A DNA stretch of 64,000 nt from Candidatus Gastranaerophilales bacterium (GCA_944325665.1 CALVAY010000006.1:39861-103860); one strand, 5' to 3'; shown: positions 17,274 through 26,476, counted from the first letter of the stretch. The notes: generated by a model not told the origin, from the sequence alone. Made by a program: numbers and translations.

Positions 17274-18956
17274 ATGGATTCACAGGAAGAAAACTCTTTA
17301 GATTACATAAAAAAGTCTTTTGAGCTTAAAAATTCAAAATTATACAAAGAAGCTATTGAGATGCTCTATAAAGCTCTGGAGTTTGAAGAAGGAAGGGCAA
17401 ACGCTGAGATAATTTCTCAAATAGGCGATTTATACACTCTTTTAAAGAACTATGATAGAGCCTTAGAAGAGTACGAAAAAGCTCTTGATATAGACAAAAA
17501 TCATCTTCATTCGCTTGAGCAAATAAGTGAGTTGAACTTTGCTTTGGGCAATTACGCAAAGGCTCTTGAAGCGTCCAAAAAAATCATTGAAGCAACAAAT
17601 GATGTAAAATATTTCATTTCTCACTTTGAGATACTCTTTAAGCTTGGATATTTTGACAAATTAAAAGAAATGTATGAAGGCTTTGATGATAATTTAAAAA
17701 ATAATCCTCAAATTCTTTATATTTTATCCAAAACAGGAATTTATCCAAAAAAAGAACTTTTAAAAAGAGCTGTTGAGGCTGATTTTAACTTTACAAAGGC
17801 AGTCTTTGACCTCGCTGTTGAATACTTTAACGACGAAGAGTACGCAAGTGCAAAAGAACTCTTCAAACACGTCGTTAAGCAAGAAGAAAATTCTTTAGCT
17901 TATTACTACATCGGTGCAATAGAGCATATCGAAGGGCACTTCTTTGAAGCAATTGACGCCTACTTAGACTGCATTAAGCTTGATAAAACAAACGACAAGT
18001 GCTGCTTTGAGCTTGCAAAGGCGTATATTGACATCAACTGGCTTGAAGAAGCACAAATCGCAATAAAAAGCTCAATAGGAATTTTAAAACTAAAAGATGA
18101 AAAGTCCTTAAAGCTTGATGAACACCACTTTTTACTGGCTTGGATATTGTCAAAAGAGGGAGATGATAAAAATGCCCTCCTGTATTTGGATTTAATCGAA
18201 AAAGATTCAAAAATGTATCCCAACGCGCAAATTCTAAAGAATACGCTTAGTTTGACATCTGATAATTACATAAAAGCAAAAGAAATTCTTGAAAAATATT
18301 ATACTCAAAATGAGGAAGACGCTAAGAACCCGATTTTAATAGAATCTTTAGGTAAAATATATAAAAATTTAAAGCTTTACAAAGATGCAATAAATTTGTA
18401 TGAAAAAGCCCTTGAATTCTTCCCGAACTCGGTTTTCTATGCTCTTGAACTTGTTGATATATTAATTGATGACAAGCAATATGATAAGGCTTTAGCATTA
18501 GCGAAAGATTTAGAAGTAAGAGCACCAAAATGCCCAAGCACCTATAACTCTTTTGCAAGAATATATTACAGACTTAAAAACTATGATGCGGCAATTGAAA
18601 ACTTAAAAATATTAAACCAAATGGACATAAATAATGCCGAGGGCTTCTATTTCTTAGGACTTATTCAAAATGACATCTGCCAAGCACAAGCCGCACTTGA
18701 AAACTTTAAAATCGCACTAACCCTAAACCCCATGCCTGCAAAATACTACGCACAGGCATCAAGAGCCTATGAGACAATGGGTGATTTAGAAAATGCGATG
18801 TTATACATTAAAGAAGCTATTGAAATTGCACCTGAAGAGATTAACTACAAAAGACAGGCAAAAAATATCGCTCAAAAAATGGGTGATGAAGAAAAAACAA
18901 GCTTCTATCAATCTCAAATTACAAGAATGGAGCAGCTTTTAAGGCAAAGAGGTTAG
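17274..18956 (+). CDS. Large tetratricopeptide-repeat protein
   Basis: A 560-residue soluble protein built from TPR units along its length. Clear units include YDRALEEYEKALDIDKNH (about 61-78), YKDAINLYEKALEFFPNS (about 369-386), YDAAIENLKILNQMD and a final ENAMLYIKEAIEIAPEE. Between about 120 and 330 the repeats are degenerate. No signal peptide, membrane helix or catalytic domain is seen. It probably acts as an assembly scaffold or as a partner in an unknown process. It is divergent from the glycosyltransferase and shares its stop region with the convergent U32 gene (four-base overlap). Confidence 0.85.
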   Translation: MDSQEENSLDYIKKSFELKNSKLYKEAIEMLYKALEFEEGRANAEIISQIGDLYTLLKNYDRALEEYEKALDIDKNHLHSLEQISELNFALGNYAKALEASKKIIEATNDVKYFISHFEILFKLGYFDKLKEMYEGFDDNLKNNPQILYILSKTGIYPKKELLKRAVEADFNFTKAVFDLAVEYFNDEEYASAKELFKHVVKQEENSLAYYYIGAIEHIEGHFFEAIDAYLDCIKLDKTNDKCCFELAKAYIDINWLEEAQIAIKSSIGILKLKDEKSLKLDEHHFLLAWILSKEGDDKNALLYLDLIEKDSKMYPNAQILKNTLSLTSDNYIKAKEILEKYYTQNEEDAKNPILIESLGKIYKNLKLYKDAINLYEKALEFFPNSVFYALELVDILIDDKQYDKALALAKDLEVRAPKCPSTYNSFARIYYRLKNYDAAIENLKILNQMDINNAEGFYFLGLIQNDICQAQAALENFKIALTLNPMPAKYYAQASRAYETMGDLENAMLYIKEAIEIAPEEINYKRQAKNIAQKMGDEEKTSFYQSQITRMEQLLRQRG

Positions 18957-20767
18957 GCCTTTTTAACTACCATTTCACAATTTTTACAATCAAAAAACAG
19001 CTCCAGTCTGTCATTATTTTCGTTAATCAAAAAAAGTTTCTCGCTTGTGTTTGTTTTTTTATCCTTCAAACACATATTTAAAGCACGCCTTATGCAGTGT
19101 TTTGTCCTCATAAGCTCGGCTTTGTCGATATTTTTTAAGCTCTCAAAAGACATTTGCTCAGGCACAAGAGAACATTTCTTGTAAAATTCCTTAGCACAGT
19201 TGTTGTGAACATTTAGTCGATAGTCATTATTTGAGCAAGGATAAGGCGAAGGGCTGATTTTTCTTTTTGGTCTATTCAGGCGCTTTTTGTTATACTCATC
19301 AAGTCTTTTTTGCATTAACTTTTCAAATAATTCACGCCTTAGTGAGTTAATTTCCGAAATTTTTAAGAAAGGAATTTTATCCTCTTGAAATATAATTTCG
19401 TCAAAGTAAAAATCGCTCTGTCTCGTTTTTTTCATCTGGTTAATAAATATCTCTTTTGATTTTTGAGGATTGTTTGCAAATTCTACCTTACCAAAAGGCA
19501 TTTTTAGCTCAATTAAATCCTCGTCAACAATTTTAACCTCATTTGAATTCACAAAAAGTGTGGCTCTAATTTGCCTTTTTGTTTTTGATTTCTTTAATTT
19601 TGAATCAAATTCGCTGTCAAAATTTCTAAAAATATTTTTACCCAATATATTTTTTAACTCTTTATTCGGATAAATTCTTACAAAGTCTTTATTTTTTTCA
19701 ACCCTGTTAACCAAAAAACCGAGGACACTTTTATCAAAGTAACATAAGCCGTCTTGAGGATTAATTTCAAGGTTTGTTTTAACATCAATATATTTATTTG
19801 CTACATTAACTACCTTGCCAAGTTTTTCTCCTATATGTCCGCTTGATTTAAAGTTAAATATATCTTTATTTTTATCATCCAAGAAATATGTACAAAAACC
19901 GCGATTAAAGGTTTTATTTACATCCGGTATAAAATCATAGTTAACCTTACCTGATGAAATTCTTTTTCTGTCCTTAAGTGCTAAATTAAAAGCGCTTACA
20001 ACATTTTTTATGTAATTTTCATCCTTTAATCTTCCCTCAATTTTAAAAGACACAACCCCCGCGTCAACTAAATCATCAAGATAAGGTAGAGCGCAGAAGT
20101 CTTTAAGGCTTAACAGGTGCATATCTTTTGCGTAAACTTTTCCAAGATTATTTACAAGAGTATATTTTTTTCTGCAAGGTTGAGCACACTCACCCCTGTT
20201 TGCAGAGCGAGAACCTAACTTTGCACTTAAATAACACTGTCCGCTGTAACTAACACAAAGCGCACCAAAAACAAAAGTCTCAACTTCTATATTCGAACAG
20301 GAGGTAATTTCTCTAATTTGCTCTAAAGACAACTCTCTTGCCAAAATTACTCTATCAAGACCCAAATTCTCAAAAAATTTAACCTTGTTTTTATCCCTTA
20401 TATCGCACTGTGTACTTGCTGAAATTAAAAACGGGGGTAAATCCATGTTAAAGATTGCAAAATCCTGAACTATAATACCGTCAACACCCGCGTCCCAAAG
20501 CCCATACAGGAGCTTTTGCACATCCCCTAATTCTTCATCTTTTAAAATTGTATTTATCGTTACATAAACTCTTGCAAAAAATTTATGGGCATAATTTACA
20601 ACCTCTTTAATATCATCAAGAGAATTTGCCGCTCCTTTTCTTGCCCCAAAATTACCCGCACCAATGTATATGGCATCAGCACCATATTCTATTGCGCACA
20701 TTGCACAGTTTTTATCTTTAGCGGGCGCAAGCAGTTCCAGTTTATTATCTTTAAAAGCATTTACCAT
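18953..20767 (-). CDS. U32 peptidase-family protein (RlhA/TrhP-like RNA hydroxylation factor)
   Basis: About 604 residues. It carries the U32 signature ETFVFGALCVSYSGQCYLS, followed by the Cys-rich GECAQPCRKKY. The C-terminus has further conserved cysteines (KHCIRRALNMC and DCKNCEM), a pattern seen in long U32 members that need iron-sulphur for C2501 or U34 hydroxylation (RlhA, TrhP). Other U32 proteins are collagenases. Length and C-terminal domain fit the RlhA side better, but the substrate is uncertain. I choose ATG at 20767 over the upstream in-frame TTG at 20776, because a TATAAT box at 20784-20779 would leave the TTG outside the transcript. Confidence 0.85.
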   Translation of the reverse strand: MVNAFKDNKLELLAPAKDKNCAMCAIEYGADAIYIGAGNFGARKGAANSLDDIKEVVNYAHKFFARVYVTINTILKDEELGDVQKLLYGLWDAGVDGIIVQDFAIFNMDLPPFLISASTQCDIRDKNKVKFFENLGLDRVILARELSLEQIREITSCSNIEVETFVFGALCVSYSGQCYLSAKLGSRSANRGECAQPCRKKYTLVNNLGKVYAKDMHLLSLKDFCALPYLDDLVDAGVVSFKIEGRLKDENYIKNVVSAFNLALKDRKRISSGKVNYDFIPDVNKTFNRGFCTYFLDDKNKDIFNFKSSGHIGEKLGKVVNVANKYIDVKTNLEINPQDGLCYFDKSVLGFLVNRVEKNKDFVRIYPNKELKNILGKNIFRNFDSEFDSKLKKSKTKRQIRATLFVNSNEVKIVDEDLIELKMPFGKVEFANNPQKSKEIFINQMKKTRQSDFYFDEIIFQEDKIPFLKISEINSLRRELFEKLMQKRLDEYNKKRLNRPKRKISPSPYPCSNNDYRLNVHNNCAKEFYKKCSLVPEQMSFESLKNIDKAELMRTKHCIRRALNMCLKDKKTNTSEKLFLINENNDRLELFFDCKNCEMVVKKA

Positions 20768-20778
20768 ATAAAACAAAT

Positions 20779-20784
20779 ATTATA
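20779..20784 (-). promoter_or_regulatory. TATAAT -10 box of the U32 gene
   Basis: Consensus TATAAT on the minus strand, 11 bases before the ATG at 20767. The leader would be only about four bases, and no Shine-Dalgarno is present. Confidence 0.5.
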
Positions 20785-20879
20785 CACAAAATATCGTCCG
20801 AGTGAATTATTTAACAAAACACACCTTTTTTGATAATATATAGATTATATTTACATATAAAGAAAGTTGATAAGAAAAA

Positions 20880-21518
20880 TTGGATAATTTACTGAACCCA
20901 TTATATATTAATACGGGTATTTTGTTTCTTGTACTGTATATTTTTCTTAAAATATTTTACAAAAATAATGCAATCTGTGAAATTGAAAAAAATCTCGATA
21001 CGCAAGAATATTTAATTTGCGACATAACACCGATAATTTATTTAGACTTTGTTTTTGCCTTTTTATTCGGTTATGCTTTTTCGCAAATTGTAAGCATAAA
21101 TAACTTAAATTCTATTCATAATTTTTTCTCAAACTATGACAATATAAGCTTTTTTACTAAGGCAATTTTTACTGTTTTTGAAATGACAATCTTAAACCTG
21201 CTTGCATCGAACAATATTTTTATAACAAACAGGAGAATAATTTTTGAAAGCTGTTTTTTAAATGGTTTTGCAAATAATCAAAATGAAATTTTAAATGCAC
21301 ATTTTAATGATATAAAAAAATGTCGAGAACAAGATTCTATCCTTGGTAAAAAGTTTGTCATCAGGTTCAAAAGTACTGAAAACAAATATATACTTTATAA
21401 AATAAATACACCCTGCTATACTCTTGCCTCAAAAGCAATCAGAGGAATACGCAGAGAAAACATATCAGATAAACTGAGCAAAAGAAGATTGAAAAACAAG
21501 GCTCAAATAGCAATATAA
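20880..21518 (+). CDS. Small membrane protein with PH-like C-terminus, unknown function
   Basis: I do not recognise this 212-residue protein. Hydrophobic stretches lie at about 10-25 (GILFLVLYIFLKIF), 53-75 (LDFVFAFLFGYAFSQI) and 94-118 (FFTKAIFTVFEMTILNLLA). The C-terminal part (about 118-195, starting NIFITNRRIIFES) resembles bacterial PH-like domains, where the phrase TNRRI is common; this is a loose impression. The start is a TTG at 20880 with only a weak AAGAAA upstream. The gene ends two bases before the 3' end of the convergent tRNA-Thr, so no terminator fits between them. Confidence 0.6.
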   Translation: MDNLLNPLYINTGILFLVLYIFLKIFYKNNAICEIEKNLDTQEYLICDITPIIYLDFVFAFLFGYAFSQIVSINNLNSIHNFFSNYDNISFFTKAIFTVFEMTILNLLASNNIFITNRRIIFESCFLNGFANNQNEILNAHFNDIKKCREQDSILGKKFVIRFKSTENKYILYKINTPCYTLASKAIRGIRRENISDKLSKRRLKNKAQIAI

Positions 21519-21520
21519 AT

Positions 21521-21593
21521 TGCCGATGAGGGGACTCGAACCCCTGACCTGTCGATTACGAATCGACTGCTCTACCAACTGAGCCACATCGGC
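21521..21593 (-). tRNA. tRNA-Thr (anticodon CGT)
   Basis: Cloverleaf of 73 bases: seven-pair acceptor stem GCCGATG/CATCGGC, D-arm with AGTTGGTA loop, anticodon loop TTCGTAA, and T-arm with TTCGAGT. The discriminator is A and CCA is not encoded. The anticodon reads ACG codons. Confidence 0.96.
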
Positions 21594-21599
21594 ATATTA

Positions 21600-21626
21600 T
21601 AAAAGAGCCATAAACCGGCTCTTTTA
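21600..21626. terminator. Hairpin between two tRNA genes
   Basis: Perfect 10-bp inverted repeat (21600-21609 with 21617-21626, loop ATAAACC), A/T-rich at its base. It lies between tRNA-Arg and tRNA-Thr on the minus strand. It could be a terminator or a processing hairpin in a shared precursor. Confidence 0.6.
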
Positions 21627-21629
21627 TGG

Positions 21630-21703
21630 CGCGCCCAGAGAGATTCGAACTCCCGACCTTTTGGTTCGTAGCCAAACACTCTATCCAGCTGAGCTATGGG
21701 CGC
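21630..21703 (-). tRNA. tRNA-Arg (anticodon ACG)
   Basis: Cloverleaf of 74 bases: acceptor GCGCCCA/TGGGCGC, D-arm with AGCTGGATA loop, anticodon stem TTTGG/CCAAA around CTACGAA, and T-loop TTCGAAT. The discriminator is G and CCA is not encoded. A34 is normally deaminated to inosine to read CGU, CGC and CGA. Confidence 0.96.
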
Positions 21704-21829
21704 ATATGTTATTTAATTGTTTGTCAATTCCGACAAATTAAATCATAACACAAACCAAAGAAAAATTACAAAACATTTTTTTAAAACAAAATACTATATA
21801 AAAATGATTATATAAATAAAAAGATAAAT

Positions 21830-21835
21830 TATAAT
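21830..21835 (+). promoter_or_regulatory. TATAAT -10 box of the CapA/Mur-like operon, leaderless spacing
   Basis: Consensus TATAAT, then TCAGAA (six bases), then the ATG at 21842. No Shine-Dalgarno and no clear -35 are seen. Confidence 0.6.
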
Positions 21836-21841
21836 TCAGAA

Positions 21842-22903
21842 ATGGGTAATAATGTAAAAATTGGTTTATACGGCGATTTTACACTTGGAGAAAATTATCA
21901 GGCAAAGTACGACTTTCAAAATAAAGTCAGTTTACTAAGGCAAAAGGGTTATAATTTTCTTTTTGAAAAGGTCAAAAATTTTTTATACAGCTTTGATTTA
22001 AACATAGTAAACCTTGAAACTCAAATTACTGATTGCATGCACTCTGAGCTTGAGGGCAAAAAAGCTGTACTACACTGGAATGACCCAAAGGTAGCGCCCT
22101 CTATGCTCTTAAAATATCAAATCGGAGCAGTTTCTCTGGGAAATAACCACGGTTACGACTACAGGGAAAAAGGGCTCATTCAAACAATAGAAAAACTAAA
22201 CGAAGCACAAATAAGCTACTTTGGTGCAGGAATGTCCGAACAGGAAGCAGCAAAGCCTTTTAAAAAAACTTTTAAGATTAACGAAAAAGATTTAAATTTA
22301 TATATCTTTGGAGGCTACAAGTACCGCGAGGACTACGATAAAGAGTTCAACTTTTATGCCAAAGGGAAAAAATCGGGCATATTTTTATTCACACCTGAAA
22401 ATGTTGCACATAAGGTGAAGGAAATTAAAGAAAACGACCCAAATTCATTTTTGATTGCTTTCCCGCATTTTGGTTTCGACCTGCAAAAAACAGTGCCCAT
22501 GCAAAAAGATATGGCAAGAAGATTTATCGATATGGGCTTTGATACGGTAGTTGGACATGGGCCTCATATGATAAATCAGATTGAATACTATAAATCAAAA
22601 CCAATAATATACAGTCTTGGAAACTTTATATTCCCTGCTGATTTTAAAGGAAAATGTTTACCGTATAACCTTATTTGCTCAATTGAATTTAGTGAAAAAG
22701 AGGGTAAAATTACGCCAAAATACAAATTATACGGCATTTATATGGATAACTCCTCAATGACACCGCAAACAAGGCTAATAACAAACCAAGAAGCCAAAGA
22801 GGTTTTAAATTTACTTTGTGAAGCAGATATAAGCCTTAGAGAAAAAATTAAAACAGATGAAAACGACCCGCTTGGAATAAGTTACGAGTTAATTAGAGAA
22901 TGA
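21842..22903 (+). CDS. CapA/PgsA-like metallophosphoesterase, soluble form
   Basis: A 353-residue member of the CapA (PGA_cap) family, which is needed for poly-gamma-glutamate capsule production in bacilli and is related to calcineurin-type phosphoesterases. All metal-binding blocks are present: GDFTLG (11-16), NLE (57-59), NNHGYD (101-106), PHFG (208-211), GHGPH (238-242) and SLGNF (258-262). Unlike CapA or PgsA of bacilli, there is no N-terminal membrane anchor or signal peptide, so it should work in the cytoplasm. It is the first gene of a three-gene unit and overlaps the next gene by four bases (ATGA). It is followed by two Mur-ligase relatives, which recalls CapB/PgsB partners. Confidence 0.88.
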   Translation: MGNNVKIGLYGDFTLGENYQAKYDFQNKVSLLRQKGYNFLFEKVKNFLYSFDLNIVNLETQITDCMHSELEGKKAVLHWNDPKVAPSMLLKYQIGAVSLGNNHGYDYREKGLIQTIEKLNEAQISYFGAGMSEQEAAKPFKKTFKINEKDLNLYIFGGYKYREDYDKEFNFYAKGKKSGIFLFTPENVAHKVKEIKENDPNSFLIAFPHFGFDLQKTVPMQKDMARRFIDMGFDTVVGHGPHMINQIEYYKSKPIIYSLGNFIFPADFKGKCLPYNLICSIEFSEKEGKITPKYKLYGIYMDNSSMTPQTRLITNQEAKEVLNLLCEADISLREKIKTDENDPLGISYELIRE

Positions 22904-24312
22904 AAATAAAAGAAATTTTAGATAAGACATACGCTTTTGCGCTGATTTTAGACGATGAAAACAAAGTCTATAAGTTTTGCTCAACACTAAATTATGCAAA
23001 CTACATTGGCAAAGACTACATTTACCTTCCGATTTTAGAAAATTCGGAAAATATTTTTGAACAAATAAAGCTTCATCTTAACAATACAAACTGCAAAGGT
23101 TTTTTTATTGACAAGAAAATTCTTGATGAACCTGAAAACCAATATCAATATCATAAAATCATGAAGGAATTTTCTTCAAAAATTGAAGTTATTGCACTTG
23201 TTAAAAATGTTTTTAACTCGGCACTTAAGATTTGCGAAGAAAATATGCAAATATATTCGCCCAAATGTGTAACAATAGCGGGCAGTGAAGAAAAAAGCGT
23301 TATTATCAGTCTTGTGTCATATATGTTATCTCAAAAAGGTACTACATATAGCTCAATCAGCACCTGCGGCCCTTGGCAGAAGTTTTTCGAACCAGTTTTA
23401 GCACTGGATGAAACAACAAAATACTGCGTAATTGAAATTGACCCGAGAAGAAAAAGTATTGCCGAAAATGCGGGAAGAATATGTAAAAATAACACGGTAA
23501 TTTTTACAAAAACATCTGTCAATTACACAAATTTATACGAAAATGCACAAAATTACCTGTTTGAAATAACAAGTGTACTTGATTACAAGGAAAATATAGA
23601 AAATATTTTCACATACGAGGAAAACGACCTTGTAAATACATATATCGGGCAAAATGAAAACTTAAATATAATAAGCGAATCACAAATTAAAACACAAATA
23701 AAACATGACATTTTATCCAACAAAAATTTCCTTGAAACGCAATATCAAGGATTAAAATTTGAAATACAAAGCACCAACTACTATATGCCAAGGTGCGCAA
23801 CAATAAGTGCAATGTGCGCTAAAAAACTCGGAGTTGACGAGAAAACAATCAAAAAATGTTTAAAAGAATACAAAGATATTTCGGGAATATACATCGAAAA
23901 CAAGCTGCCAAATAATAATTACAGCATCTTAAGCACGCAAGAGCACACCCATTTTTCAATTACAAATGCCATACGTGAATTTTTACAAAAATATAAAGAT
24001 TACGGAAAAATTTTAATTCTCTCAAAAATAACAGGTCTTAAAGAATTTGAGAATGAATTACATAAAGACATTATAAAAAAAGTTGCCAAAGAAAATTTTG
24101 AAACAATTGTACTTATAGATATGGCACAGTGGTCAAGCTATTTAAGACTTTTAGACAAAAATTCACACATTAGAAAATTTTCATCAAAAAACAACAGGCT
24201 TGACGAAAAGGAACTTATGGACCTTGGAATATTTTTAAAAGGAAAAATAGACAGCAACTGTGCAATTTTAGTCTGCACAAATCCTAAATTAAATTTGGAG
24301 TTTATATTTTAA
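22900..24312 (+). CDS. Mur-ligase-like protein with a degenerate ATP loop (probable pseudoenzyme)
   Basis: A 470-residue relative of the next gene. Its N-terminal region (about 1-120) includes IALVKNVFNSALKI, matching VIMAKNSLGAIMEI in the neighbour. Where the neighbour has the ATP loop GSIGKTS, this protein has GSEEKSV (128-134): the Lys stays but the Gly before it is lost. In the C-terminal domain the MurF-type DxxNxNP segment reads STQEHTHF, so the substrate-binding acid and Asn are gone. The general three-domain layout remains (central domain about 120-325, last domain from about 330). It is likely a non-catalytic partner or regulator. Overlaps of four bases upstream and one base downstream imply a shared complex or pathway. 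Confidence 0.7.
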   Translation: MKIKEILDKTYAFALILDDENKVYKFCSTLNYANYIGKDYIYLPILENSENIFEQIKLHLNNTNCKGFFIDKKILDEPENQYQYHKIMKEFSSKIEVIALVKNVFNSALKICEENMQIYSPKCVTIAGSEEKSVIISLVSYMLSQKGTTYSSISTCGPWQKFFEPVLALDETTKYCVIEIDPRRKSIAENAGRICKNNTVIFTKTSVNYTNLYENAQNYLFEITSVLDYKENIENIFTYEENDLVNTYIGQNENLNIISESQIKTQIKHDILSNKNFLETQYQGLKFEIQSTNYYMPRCATISAMCAKKLGVDEKTIKKCLKEYKDISGIYIENKLPNNNYSILSTQEHTHFSITNAIREFLQKYKDYGKILILSKITGLKEFENELHKDIIKKVAKENFETIVLIDMAQWSSYLRLLDKNSHIRKFSSKNNRLDEKELMDLGIFLKGKIDSNCAILVCTNPKLNLEFIF

Positions 24313-25781
24313 TGAGATACACTTTAAGGGAAATTCTTTCAAATACATCATCATATCTTTTCTTTAAGCAAGGTAATAACATGTGGGATAAAAATTATCG
24401 CCCCACAATACTTTTGAAAGAAATTAAGCCAAAACAAGATATGATTTTCTTCCCTTTTTACTCAATTGTAAACAATGTCCCGACAGAAACCTTTAGCGAT
24501 ATTGAAAGCGCAATAATAAAAGGGGCAAGAGCTTTTGCTTTTGATGAGGAGTATTTAAGAAATCCTCGTTACCAAAAAATGTTATATGAAATTTTAAGAA
24601 AATATAAGGACAGAATAGATTTTGTAATAATGGCCAAAAATTCCCTTGGGGCAATAATGGAAATTGCACAATATACAAGGGTAAGAAAATTTTCAAAAGA
24701 TTTAAAAGTAATTTGTGTAACAGGCTCAATAGGGAAAACTTCAACAACAGAGATGCTCTATTGCGTACTTAAGCAAAAACACAAAGTTTTTCGTGGCGAA
24801 CCTATGGTTAATTTAAGAGTGAGAATAAATCATAAATTAATAGAGGCTGAGCCTGATTGTGAATATTTACTTTTTGAATGTTCCGGAGCTACAAAAGGAT
24901 ACCTTAAAAACTTTTCCGAGCTTTTAATGCCCGACGGAATGATTTTAAGCAAAGTGGGAACGGAAAATTTGGGCAAATACGGAAGCTTGCAAGGAATAGC
25001 GGATGAAAAATGCACGCTTATGAGCTGTATGGGCGAAAAAGCGGTAGCTGTCTTAGATGATAGCGAAGAAACCAAAAAAGCCTCAAAAGAGTATATTTGC
25101 AAGAAAATATTCCCTCAAGAAGGAAATTACGAGCTTATAAAAACAGACAAAAACGGTTCAAAATTTAAATATAAAGGAGAAGAATACGCTCTTAGCGTAG
25201 TCGGCGAACACCAAATTAATAACGCAATCAAAGTAATTGAACTTGCAAAAAGTCTTAATATCGACGACGAATCAATTAAAAAGGGATTATTTGACTTTAA
25301 ACCCGTTGGAAGCAGGTGGCTTGTTGATGATTACAACGAGGCAACAGTTGTAACAGACGCCCCCAATAACCCGAGTTACGAAACAATAATATCTTGTATT
25401 AATACATTTATGAATATATACAAGGATTACCCGCAAAAAAGAATAATGATAAGCGGAATAAGAGAACTTGGAAAGTACGAAAAAGAAGTACATTTAAGGC
25501 TTGCGGAATTTATCTCTAAGCTAAATATAGACGAGCTAATTTGTGTTGAGAAGGAAGCTAAGACCGTTTATGATTATATCAGCCAAAATGCAGCTCATAT
25601 TAAGAGCGTGTATTTTGAAAAACCAAAAGAATTAAACGAGAAAGATCCGTTTGTAAGCTATATTATAAATTCGCTCAATACAAAGCAGGCGCTGCTTATT
25701 AAAGGACAAGGAATTGATCCTAAAATTCAGTATGAAAAAGTAAGAATTATATTAAACAGAGTAATTAAGGGCGAATATTAA
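24312..25781 (+). CDS. Divergent MurF-like amide ligase, intact ATP loop
   Basis: A 489-residue three-domain Mur ligase relative. The ATP loop VTGSIGKTSTTEML lies at 136-149. The carbamylated-Lys region is recognisable (IADEKCTLM), and the last domain has VTDAPNNPSYET and ISGIRELGKYEKEVH. These match MurF of the same window (VNDSYNANPESM, LGNMAELGKDEIAYH). It differs from MurF in the central domain: GSAHVERLG becomes GTENLGKYG, so the Mg-binding His is replaced. The normal murF is at 47.9-49.2 kb, so this is not the peptidoglycan enzyme. It probably joins an amino acid or peptide to an unknown acceptor. Its stop overlaps the convergent protease gene by four bases. Confidence 0.8.
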   Translation: MRYTLREILSNTSSYLFFKQGNNMWDKNYRPTILLKEIKPKQDMIFFPFYSIVNNVPTETFSDIESAIIKGARAFAFDEEYLRNPRYQKMLYEILRKYKDRIDFVIMAKNSLGAIMEIAQYTRVRKFSKDLKVICVTGSIGKTSTTEMLYCVLKQKHKVFRGEPMVNLRVRINHKLIEAEPDCEYLLFECSGATKGYLKNFSELLMPDGMILSKVGTENLGKYGSLQGIADEKCTLMSCMGEKAVAVLDDSEETKKASKEYICKKIFPQEGNYELIKTDKNGSKFKYKGEEYALSVVGEHQINNAIKVIELAKSLNIDDESIKKGLFDFKPVGSRWLVDDYNEATVVTDAPNNPSYETIISCINTFMNIYKDYPQKRIMISGIRELGKYEKEVHLRLAEFISKLNIDELICVEKEAKTVYDYISQNAAHIKSVYFEKPKELNEKDPFVSYIINSLNTKQALLIKGQGIDPKIQYEKVRIILNRVIKGEY

Positions 25782-26476
25782 TACTTTTTGGAATTTTTTG
25801 CAATTGTTATAAAATCCTTAGCATAATTCACTGGAACCGCAAAACCTATTCCGATGTTTGAGCGATTATTATCAGGATTATAAATTGATTGATTTATCCC
25901 GATAACCTCGCCGTCTAAGTTTAAAAGCGGGCCTCCCGAGCAACCGGGGTTAATTGCAGCATCTGTTTGAATTTTCTTTCTTTGATAGTCAATTCTTGAA
26001 ATTATCCCTGTTGTCAAAGTTCCCCTAAAACCGAAGGGGTTACCTATTGCCAAGACTTTTTGACCAACTTTAACACTTTGTGAATCACCAAGTTTTATAA
26101 CGGGTAATTTTTCTTTAGGTGTAATTTTTAGTAAAGCTAAGTCATTTTTATCCTTCAAAACAGCAAGTACACTTGCCTTGTAGGTCTTACCGCTTTGAGT
26201 TGTTACTTCAATATTTTTTGACTGATTTACAACATGTGAACTTGTTAAAATAATGCCCGAGGAGTCAATTACACAACCTGTGCCTGATGAAATACCCTGT
26301 TCTAAATCCGCATCAATTGCAACCGTACAGGGGATTATTTTTTCATAAACACTTATACTTGCAGCCTCATCGTTTGAATAAGGCGCACTAAGTGCGATAT
26401 TACAAGGTGTGTTAAAATAACTTAACAAAATTACAAAAATAGGCAATATACGTGCAAAAAATGTTTTTTTAAACAT
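25778..26476 (-). CDS. Exported trypsin-like serine protease without PDZ domain
   Basis: A 232-residue DegP/HtrA-type (S1C) protease domain. A signal peptide covers about 1-31 (hydrophobic ILPIFVILLSY, then ALSA). The catalytic triad is visible: H81 in TSSHVVN, D112 in KNDLALLK, and S180 in NPGCSGGPLL. The residue before the Ser is Cys where most relatives have Asn (GNSGG). The protein stops right after the protease domain, with no PDZ domain, so it cannot be a full DegP. It is probably periplasmic. A GGAGTGG Shine-Dalgarno supports the ATG. Confidence 0.88.
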   Translation of the reverse strand: MFKKTFFARILPIFVILLSYFNTPCNIALSAPYSNDEAASISVYEKIIPCTVAIDADLEQGISSGTGCVIDSSGIILTSSHVVNQSKNIEVTTQSGKTYKASVLAVLKDKNDLALLKITPKEKLPVIKLGDSQSVKVGQKVLAIGNPFGFRGTLTTGIISRIDYQRKKIQTDAAINPGCSGGPLLNLDGEVIGINQSIYNPDNNRSNIGIGFAVPVNYAKDFITIAKNSKKY

